A stretch of DNA of 64,000 nucleotides, taken from assembly GCA_020161365.1 (NCBI GenBank), contig JAIUNU010000005.1, positions 124,001 through 188,000 of the forward strand, written 5' to 3'. Every line of letters starts with the position of its first letter. The stretch's first letter is position 1. A program made the position numbers and the translations under genes. The notes under the pieces are model-generated. The model was not told where the DNA came from and did not search any database. It saw only the letters and a list, made by a program, of their open reading frames with translations. Positions 58,716 to 64,000 of this stretch are shown here, in pieces. Source of the DNA: Pseudomonadota bacterium (GTDB lineage Bacteria > Pseudomonadota > Alphaproteobacteria > Caulobacterales > Caulobacteraceae).

Positions 58716-58745
58716 AAAAAGGCCCGGAGTCGCCTCCGGGCCTTT
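58716..58745 (-). terminator. Terminator of the etfBA operon
   Basis: AAAGGCCCGGAG (58718-58729) pairs with CTCCGGGCCTTT (58734-58745). On the minus strand the stem is followed by TTTTTGC. It lies 24 bases after the etfA stop. Confidence 0.9.
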
Positions 58746-58769
58746 GGCGGTTCAAGCCTGTTTTCCGGT

Positions 58770-59711
58770 TTACTTGCCGGCCGCCGTCAGGGCGTCCATC
58801 AGTTCCGGCACGGCAGTCTTGTAGTCGGCGACCAGGCCGAAGTCGGCGACCTGGAAGATCGGCGCGTCGGCGTCCTTGTTGATCGCGACGATCACCTTGG
58901 AGTCCTTCATGCCGGCCAGATGCTGGATCGCACCCGAGATGCCGATGGCGACATAGAGCTGCGGGGCCACGACCTTGCCCGTCTGGCCGACCTGGTAGTC
59001 GTTGGGGGCGTAGCCGGCGTCGACGGCCGCGCGCGAGGCGCCGACAGCGGCGCCCAGCTTGTCGGCCAGCGGCTCGATGACGCGCTGGAACTCTTCGGCC
59101 GAACCCATGGCGCGACCGCCCGAGACGACGATCTTGGCCGCAGCCAGTTCCGGACGGTCGGACTTGACCATCTCTTCGCTGACGAAGCGGGTCTTGCCGG
59201 CGTCGGCGCCGCCTACGGTCTCGACCGAGGCCGAGCCGCCTTCAGCGGCGGCGGCGAAGGCGGTCGGGCGCACGGTGATCACCTTCTTGGAGTCGCTCGA
59301 CTGAACGGTCTCCAGGGCGTTGCCGGCGTAGATCGGACGCGTGAAGGTGTCGGCGGCGACCACGTCGATGATGTCCGAGATCGGGGCGACGTCCAGCTTG
59401 GCGGCGACGCGCGGGGCGAAGTTCTTGCCGCCCGAGGTGGCCGGAACCAGGATCGCGTCGTAATTGCCGGCCAGGGCCAGCACGGCGTCGGCCTGAGCCT
59501 CGGCCACGCCGTGGCCCAGGGCGTCGGACTCGGCCAGCAGCACCTTGCGGACGCCAGCGATCTTGGCGGCCGCGTCGGCCACGGCCTTGGCGCCCTTGCC
59601 CAGCACCAGCACGTCGACGTCGCCCGAGATCTTCAGGGCGGCGGTGACGGTCTTGTGGGTGGCGTCGCGCAGCAGCGCGTTGTCGTTATCGGCGACGACG
59701 AGAACAGCCAT
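58770..59711 (-). CDS. etfA: Electron transfer flavoprotein alpha subunit
   Basis: ETF accepts electrons from acyl-CoA dehydrogenases and passes them to ETF-quinone oxidoreductase. The 313-residue alpha subunit has an N-terminal domain ([20 protein letters not shown]) and a C-terminal FAD domain with [42 protein letters not shown] and [20 protein letters not shown]. It overlaps the stop of etfB by one base (TAATG). Confidence 0.95.
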   Translation of the reverse strand: MAVLVVADNDNALLRDATHKTVTAALKISGDVDVLVLGKGAKAVADAAAKIAGVRKVLLAESDALGHGVAEAQADAVLALAGNYDAILVPATSGGKNFAPRVAAKLDVAPISDIIDVVAADTFTRPIYAGNALETVQSSDSKKVITVRPTAFAAAAEGGSASVETVGGADAGKTRFVSEEMVKSDRPELAAAKIVVSGGRAMGSAEEFQRVIEPLADKLGAAVGASRAAVDAGYAPNDYQVGQTGKVVAPQLYVAIGISGAIQHLAGMKDSKVIVAINKDADAPIFQVADFGLVADYKTAVPELMDALTAAGK

Positions 59712-60457
59712 TACAGCACCCCCGCGGTGTTCAGCTTGGAAACCAGGTCAGCGGCCGTCTCGACCTTGATGCCGGCCGAGCGCTTGGCGGGCTCGGTGAC
59801 CTTCAGGACTTTCAGGCGCGGCGCGATGTCGACGCCGTAGTCGGCGACCGTCTTGCTGACGATCTCCTTCTTCTTGGCCTTCATGATGTTGGGCAGAGAC
59901 GCATAGCGCGGCTCGTTCAGGCGCAGGTCGGCGGTGACCACGGCGGGCAGATCGACGTCGATCGTCTGCAGGCCGCCGTCGACTTCGCGGGTGACCTTGG
60001 CGCTGGTCGCCGAGACCTCGATCGCCGAGGCGTAGGTGGCCTGCGGCCAGCCCAGCAGGGCCGACAGCATCTGACCCACGGCGTTGTTGTCGCCGTCGAT
60101 CGCCTGCTTGCCCATCAGGACGAGGTTCGGGTTCTCTTCGGCCACCACGGCGGCCAGCAGCTTGGCGACGGCCAGCGGCTCGGGATCGGCGTCGGTGGTG
60201 ATCAGCACCCCGCGGTCGCCACCCATGGCCAGCGCCGTACGGATGGTTTCCTGGGCCTGCGCCGGACCGATGCTGACGATGACGACCTCGGTCGCCACGC
60301 CCTTTTCCTTGAGGCGCACGGCTTCTTCGACCGCGATCTCACAGAAAGGGTTCATCGACATCTTGACGTTCGCCAGGTCGACGCCCGTCTGGTCCGCCTT
60401 CACGCGGGCCTTCACGTTATAATCGATCACCCGTTTGACCGGGACTAGGACCTTCAT
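59711..60457 (-). CDS. etfB: Electron transfer flavoprotein beta subunit
   Basis: The 248-residue beta subunit begins [20 protein letters not shown] and has the AMP-binding region [12 protein letters not shown] and [20 protein letters not shown], plus the ETF-docking loop near [16 protein letters not shown]. It is the first gene of a two-gene operon. Its divergent neighbour, a small membrane protein, starts 208 bases away. Confidence 0.95.
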   Translation of the reverse strand: MKVLVPVKRVIDYNVKARVKADQTGVDLANVKMSMNPFCEIAVEEAVRLKEKGVATEVVIVSIGPAQAQETIRTALAMGGDRGVLITTDADPEPLAVAKLLAAVVAEENPNLVLMGKQAIDGDNNAVGQMLSALLGWPQATYASAIEVSATSAKVTREVDGGLQTIDVDLPAVVTADLRLNEPRYASLPNIMKAKKKEIVSKTVADYGVDIAPRLKVLKVTEPAKRSAGIKVETAADLVSKLNTAGVL

Positions 60458-60664
60458 CGGTTTCCACCGCCTCCAGGCTTGTGTTTCTCCTGCTCGGGCA
60501 CCGACTTAGCGTTTCGGCGCCGCAATGCAAGTTTCCCTTGGCGTAAGCGTAAGGCTGAAAACGCGCCGGGCTTCAAACGGTTGTACGATTTTCGCGGGCG
60601 TCTGTCTCCGGGAGGCCCCCTCGCGACAATTCCCTTAAGCGCTGAAAAGCGATATGGGGCCGCC

Positions 60665-60973
60665 ATGAACAAGACCATCAACCGCCTGAAGTACATCTTC
60701 ATCGGTATCTTCCTGTTGGCCAGCGCCAGCGTGCTGGCCTACCACGCGATGTGGGTGTGGCCGAAGGATCGCTGCGAGAAGAGCGGCGGCGCCTGGGCCG
60801 GCAAGTGGATGAAGTGCGCCACGGTCTATCCGATCGAGACCTGGACCCGCCGTCCGCGCGGCACCCCGCCGCTGAACGGCGAGAGCGCCGATGCGCCCAC
60901 CGCCGACGCGCCGGCCAAGGCCGCGCCCGCTCCGGCGGCGGCTCCGGCTGCGGCGGCTCCCGAGAAGAAGTAG
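60665..60973 (+). CDS. Small single-span membrane protein
   Basis: This 102-residue protein has a short N-terminal transmembrane helix (NRLKYIFIGIFLLASASVLA, residues 6-25), a conserved-looking segment with two Cys (WPKDRCEKSGGAWAGKWMKCA) and an Ala/Pro-rich tail (AKAAPAPAAAPAAAAPEKK). The ATG at 60665 is chosen because upstream codons extend across promoter sequence. It is divergent from etfB and converges with the cobalamin adenosyltransferase gene. Function unknown. Confidence 0.7.
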   Translation: MNKTINRLKYIFIGIFLLASASVLAYHAMWVWPKDRCEKSGGAWAGKWMKCATVYPIETWTRRPRGTPPLNGESADAPTADAPAKAAPAPAAAPAAAAPEKK

Positions 60974-60982
60974 CGCCCCCGT

Positions 60983-61561
60983 CTACCGCGTCGCGCCCGG
61001 TTTCCAGAGCACGTCGGCCTGACCCTTGTCGTTGGCCCAGCGGGCGGCGACGAACAGAAGGTCCGACAGGCGGTTCAGATACTTGACCGCCGGCGCGCCG
61101 ACGATCTCGCCCTCCATCTCCGCCAGGGCCACGACCCCGCGCTCGGCGCGGCGGCAGACCGTGCGGGCCACGTGCAGGGCGGCCGCGGCCGGCGAGCCGG
61201 CGGGCAGGACGAACGAGGTCAGCGGCGCCATCTCGCCGTTCAACTGGTCGATCTCGCGCTCGAGCCGCTCGACCTGGCTTTCCAGAACGCGCAGGGGCTC
61301 CCATTCGGGCTTGCCGTTCTGCTCGGGTGTGGCGAGATCGGCGCCCAGGTCGAACAGGTCGTTCTGGATACGCTCCAGGATCGCGTCGAGCACAGGATCG
61401 ATTGCGGTGTGCTGGCGGGCCTGGCCGATCGCGGCGTTGGTCTCGTCGACCCCGCCATAGGCGTCGACGCGTGGCGAGGCCTTGCTGACCGGCGCCCCTG
61501 TGGCCAGGCGTGTTTCACCGCCATCTCCGGTGCGCGTATAGATGCGGTTCAGCGTGACCAT
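60983..61561 (-). CDS. Cob(I)alamin adenosyltransferase, PduO type
   Basis: This 192-residue enzyme adds adenosyl to cob(I)alamin. It starts MVTLNRIYTRTGDGGETRLA, with RTGDGGET the ATP-binding loop, and has VDAYGGVDETNAAIGQAR, then VCRRAERGVVAL and LNRLSDLLFVAARWAN as expected for the PduO/MMAB type. It lies next to etfBA, but there is no B12-dependent mutase in the window. Confidence 0.92.
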   Translation of the reverse strand: MVTLNRIYTRTGDGGETRLATGAPVSKASPRVDAYGGVDETNAAIGQARQHTAIDPVLDAILERIQNDLFDLGADLATPEQNGKPEWEPLRVLESQVERLEREIDQLNGEMAPLTSFVLPAGSPAAAALHVARTVCRRAERGVVALAEMEGEIVGAPAVKYLNRLSDLLFVAARWANDKGQADVLWKPGATR

Positions 61562-61598
61562 CAGTCGCGGACTCCCGTTCGCCGAATGGGGCTAGAGG

Positions 61599-61802
61599 TT
61601 AAGCGCCCTTCCGCCACCAGAAGGCGGCGGCGACCAGGACGATGATGGCGATGAACTGCAAGAGCACGCGCAGCCGCATCAGCTTGTTCGACCAGGAGCG
61701 GCCGAAATCGCCCCCGCGAAAGAGGGCGTAGAGGCCCGCCCCCAGGGCGATCAGAACCGCCAGAAGCGCGGCGGGAACGAGGACGTCAAACAGGTGCGAC
61801 AT
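61599..61802 (-). CDS. HIG1-like twin transmembrane protein
   Basis: This 67-residue protein has two transmembrane helices (residues 5-28 and 46-64) with FRGGDFGRSWSNKLMRLRVL between them. The pattern fits the alphaproteobacterial HIG1 (hypoxia-induced gene) family, where such proteins accompany respiratory oxidases. It is 37 bases upstream of the cobalamin adenosyltransferase gene on the same strand. The role here is unknown. Confidence 0.75.
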   Translation of the reverse strand: MSHLFDVLVPAALLAVLIALGAGLYALFRGGDFGRSWSNKLMRLRVLLQFIAIIVLVAAAFWWRKGA

Positions 61803-62158
61803 GCCTCTCAGAATAGGGCGTGGTCGCTCCCTGCGCCATACCGACCGTAGCCATAAGGGCGCGGTCGCGGGGGATCGGGGGATTCCTGATCAGCGATCAA
61901 CGTCCGATGAGCGAATTCGCCGAACCTGTTCGGTGAGGGCTTTTGTCGCAGTGACTTGCTGAGAACGATTGCGTACCCATCTGGGACACGGTCGTTCGAA
62001 GACTTTTGTTCCATTTGGTGGTTGCGTCGATGTCTTCCTGGCGTTAGACGCCCCGCTTTCGTTTTTTCAGTGCGCGTTCGTTGAACATGATCACCCTCCC
62101 CCCTTGCGGTCTGTTCATCGCTTTTCACCCACTCAATCGGGGGACAGGAGACCACCGC
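61803..62158. other. Non-coding gap before the 74-residue gene
   Basis: This 356-base gap holds no gene I can support. It is less GC-rich than its neighbours around 61940-62090. A palindrome CCGAAC-CT-GTTCGG is at 61920-61933, and a T run is at 62062-62067. The region may contain the promoter of the 74-residue protein and TetR pair, and perhaps a small RNA, but I see no firm sign of one. Confidence 0.55.
61920..61933. promoter_or_regulatory. CCGAAC-CT-GTTCGG palindrome
   Basis: A perfect 6-base inverted repeat with a 2-base spacer. It is too tight to form a hairpin loop, so it is more likely a protein-binding site, for example for one of the two TetR-type regulators downstream. Confidence 0.4.
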
Positions 62159-62383
62159 ATGAGCGCTCGCCTAGCGACCGCCGCCGCGCTCTCCGCGTCC
62201 GATCGCGAAGAAGCCATGGCTGAAGTTCGCCAACTGATCACCGACCTGCGCGACGCCGCGCAGGACGGCCGTGAGTTGGCCCGCCGTTACGCCGACGTCC
62301 TTCAGAACGTCGTCGATGAATATTGTGTCGAGTTCGAAAAGCGCGCCGAAGCCGCGCTCGCCCGTCTGGAGGCCGCCGCATGA
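62159..62383 (+). CDS. Small helical protein coupled to tetR
   Basis: This 74-residue, helix-rich protein reads SARLATAAALSASDREEAMA, then EVRQLITDLRDAAQDGRELA and RRYADVLQNVVDEYCVEFEK. It ends in an ATGA overlap with the TetR gene, so the two are made together. I recognise no family. The start is ATG at 62159 with a GGAG at 62145-62150 region; the frame is open further upstream but into intergenic sequence. Confidence 0.65.
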   Translation: MSARLATAAALSASDREEAMAEVRQLITDLRDAAQDGRELARRYADVLQNVVDEYCVEFEKRAEAALARLEAAA

Positions 62384-63027
62384 GCTTTGTGTCCGTCAAT
62401 ATCGACCAGGGCTCTGAAACCCCGGTGAAGCTGACCCGCCGCGCGCTGGCCAAGCAACGCACCCGTGAGCGCGTCCTGGCCGCCGCCCGCCGCCTGTTCA
62501 GCGAGCGCGGCTATGAGGGCGCCACGATCCGTGACATCGCCCAGGCCGCCGGCATGTCGACCGGCGCCGTGTTCGCCAGCTTCGCCGACAAGTCGGAGCT
62601 GTTCGAAGAGATCCTCACGGCCGACTACGAAGTCATCTACGCCCAGATGACCCAGGCCGCCCGCACCGCCAAGACGGTGGACGAGGCGCTGCTGGGCCTG
62701 TTCGGCGTGGCCTACAGCTTCCACCTGGAGCAACTGCCGCTGCTGCGCGCCAGCATCGCGGAGTCGTGGACCCGTTCGGAAGCCGCCGAGCGCCGGGCCC
62801 GCAACGATCTCAAGCACATCTTCAAGCTCATCGGCGTGACCCTGCAGCGCGCGATCGACGAGGGGCAGCTCAAGAAGGATATCGACGCCAAGCTCTTGGC
62901 CGAAATCACTTGGGACGTGTATGTCGCCAACTATCGCCGCGCCGTCTACGACGGCTGGTCGGTCGAGGCGCTGCTGGCGCGGCTTTCGGATCAGCTGAAG
63001 GTCATCTTCGCGGGCGCCCGCGCTTAG
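62380..63027 (+). CDS. TetR-family regulator 1
   Basis: This 215-residue regulator has an N-terminal DNA-binding domain with the TetR signature RVLAAARRLFSERGYEGATI and RDIAQAAGMSTGAVFASFAD (residues about 28-66), then an all-helical ligand domain. It is coupled to the 74-residue protein by a 4-base overlap. The ligand and targets are unknown; the palindrome at 61920 is a candidate site. Confidence 0.9.
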   Translation: MSFVSVNIDQGSETPVKLTRRALAKQRTRERVLAAARRLFSERGYEGATIRDIAQAAGMSTGAVFASFADKSELFEEILTADYEVIYAQMTQAARTAKTVDEALLGLFGVAYSFHLEQLPLLRASIAESWTRSEAAERRARNDLKHIFKLIGVTLQRAIDEGQLKKDIDAKLLAEITWDVYVANYRRAVYDGWSVEALLARLSDQLKVIFAGARA

Positions 63028-63038
63028 AAACAGACGGG

Positions 63039-63066
63039 GGCGCTCCGTTCGGGGGAGCGGAGCGCC
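63039..63066 (+). terminator. Hairpin after TetR regulator 1
   Basis: GGCGCTCCG (63039-63047) pairs with CGGAGCGCC (63058-63066), followed by TTCGATTT. It lies 11 bases after the stop codon. The following TetR gene starts 43 bases later. Confidence 0.6.
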
Positions 63067-63109
63067 TTCGATTTCAAGATTGACGCTGGCGTGTTCGAGG
63101 GGGGCGGGC

Positions 63110-63718
63110 TTGGGCGTAAGAGACGAGCAGAAGGCGGCGACGCGCGAGAAGGTTCTCGACGCCGCCAGAGACCTGTTCAACGACGTTGGCTACGAAGAGA
63201 CCACCATCCGCGCCATCGCGGAGCGGGCGGGCGTCTCGGTCGGCAGCGTCTTCACGACCTTCGCCTCAAAGGCGGAGGTGCTCAGCCATGTGATGACCCA
63301 CCGCCTGGACGAGCTCTACGCCGAGTTCGACCGGGTGATCCCGTTCCTGCGGGGCAGCACGGCCGACCGCCTGTGCTCGATCTTCGCCATTCACTACGCG
63401 TTCGAGACCCGGCGGGTGAAGCTGTTCCTGGCTCACATCGCCGCGTCCTATAATCCCAACAACGAAGCGGGCGTCACGCCCTACGGCCGCAATCCGCGCC
63501 TCAGCCAGATGCTGATCGACGTGCTGGAGGACGGCGTGCGCAAGGGTGAGGTGCGGTCCGATCTCGACCTTGGCCTGCTGGTCGACACCCTGAAGGCCGC
63601 CTACGCCTGGAACTACCGCATGGCCGCCGCCAAGGGCGGTGATCTCGCCGCCACCGAGATGTCGGCGGTGATGGATCGACAGATCGCGCTGATCGCCGAG
63701 GGCTGGAAGCCGCGGTAG
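63110..63718 (+). CDS. TetR-family regulator 2
   Basis: This 202-residue regulator has the N-terminal pattern REKVLDAARDLFNDVGYEET and RAIAERAGVSVGSVFTTFAS (residues about 12-50). The TTG at 63110 has a GGGGGGCGGGC stretch just before it; the longer frame from 63080 is less likely. It shares only family similarity with the first TetR protein, so it looks like an old duplicate or an independent pair. Confidence 0.88.
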   Translation: MGVRDEQKAATREKVLDAARDLFNDVGYEETTIRAIAERAGVSVGSVFTTFASKAEVLSHVMTHRLDELYAEFDRVIPFLRGSTADRLCSIFAIHYAFETRRVKLFLAHIAASYNPNNEAGVTPYGRNPRLSQMLIDVLEDGVRKGEVRSDLDLGLLVDTLKAAYAWNYRMAAAKGGDLAATEMSAVMDRQIALIAEGWKPR

Positions 63719-63796
63719 GGGGCGCTGTTTCACGGGCCCCCTCGGATCGCTTACGGCCACGTTTGCGTTCAGGCCGGACAATCCATGGAGAGTCCG

Positions 63797-64000
63797 ATGA
63801 AACGCACCCTGTCCCTGTCCCTCGCGGCCCTGTTCGTGACCGGCGCTCTGGCCGCCTGCGACAAGGAAGCCGGCCGCAAGCAGGAGACGATCGGCAAGGT
63901 CGAGTCCGGCGTCGGCGAGATCGTCGGCGACAAGGACCTGAAGGCCGAGGGCCAGAAGGACAAGGTGGCCGGCAACCTCAAGCAGGGCGAGATCAAGGAC
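63797..64000 (+). CDS. CsbD-like lipoprotein (cut by window end)
   Basis: The first 68 residues of a lipoprotein: MKRTLSLSLAALFVTGALAA with a lipobox ending in AAC (Cys21). The mature part has CsbD-like repeats of about 28 residues: KVESGVGEIVGDKDLKAEGQ and KDKVAGNLKQGEIKD. The reading frame runs off the end of the window with no stop codon. CsbD proteins are stress-linked. The sequence suggests an anchored form, not the usual cytoplasmic one. Confidence 0.8.
   Translation, partial: MKRTLSLSLAALFVTGALAACDKEAGRKQETIGKVESGVGEIVGDKDLKAEGQKDKVAGNLKQGEIKD

Noticed and set aside
61808..62155. A 115-codon minus-strand frame in the gap before the 74-residue gene
   Set aside because: No ribosome site, no family match and codon use unlike the neighbours; treated as non-coding.

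Overview
The window is a high-GC alphaproteobacterial chromosome segment, almost certainly from Caulobacter or a very close relative. The evidence is the gene set and its order: zauP-zapA-6S RNA-fthC, the tol-pal-cpoB cluster running into tilS-ftsH, a TipF-type flagellar polarity protein next to feoAB, and long intergenic inverted repeats carrying GANTC (CcrM methylation) sites. There are no phage genes, insertion sequences, CRISPR arrays or rRNA/tRNA genes. It is a core-genome stretch, and the unusual material lies in small unannotated genes, intergenic repeats and regulatory sites.

Layout. 0-3.5 kb: glycolytic genes gap, pgk and fba on the minus strand, with a strong terminator between gap and pgk. 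3.7-8.1 kb: zauP-zapA (Z-ring organisation), 6S RNA, fthC, a YmdB-type phosphoesterase, yebC and purC. 8.1-9.9 kb: a GFA-fold protein and an exported M20 peptidase. 10-12.2 kb: ruvCAB. 12.2-13.1 kb: a short SEDS-like (FtsW/RodA-like) membrane protein coupled to ybgC. 13.1-18.7 kb: ybgC-tolQRAB-pal-cpoB, the envelope constriction machine. 18.7-22 kb: tilS and ftsH. 22-30.3 kb: a PAS hybrid kinase, folP, thiD, a nucleotidyltransferase-like protein, phzF behind a tandem operator, a small exported protein and a second hybrid kinase. 30.4-34.3 kb: a small gene with a CtrA-like box, a small membrane gene that starts right after a hairpin, then the serC leader RNA with serC-serA.

34.4-43 kb: ileS-lspA-DUF3035 lipoprotein, an HtrA-like protease without a signal peptide, the maoC-ribF pair, a HAD hydrolase and an NnrU protein. 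43-48.5 kb: a GIY-YIG protein, a coupled pair of a stand-alone Ada metal-binding domain and a 2OG-Fe(II) oxygenase, tipF, and feoAB behind a Fur-like box. 48.6-52.1 kb: an AraC regulator, a DUF418 membrane protein and 3-hydroxybutyryl-CoA dehydrogenase. 52.2-56.7 kb: elongation factor P with both enzymes for its beta-lysylation (epmA, epmB), enclosing a VIT-family transporter, a TerB-like protein and a 61-residue protein. 56.7-64 kb: a third hybrid kinase, etfBA, PduO-type cobalamin adenosyltransferase, a HIG1-like twin-TM protein, two TetR regulators (one coupled to a 74-residue helical protein) and a CsbD-like lipoprotein cut by the window end.

The genes with a shared task are those for cell division and envelope constriction (zauP, zapA, tol-pal, cpoB, ftsH), polarity (tipF), translation quality (efp/epmA/epmB, yebC, tilS, ileS) and central metabolism. 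No single large new system is evident. The best leads are the SEDS-like protein between ruv and tol, the Ada/2OG-oxygenase pair, the tandem operator before phzF, the signal-less HtrA protease with its palindrome, and the structured intergenic repeats, two families of which occur twice with conserved or covarying stems.
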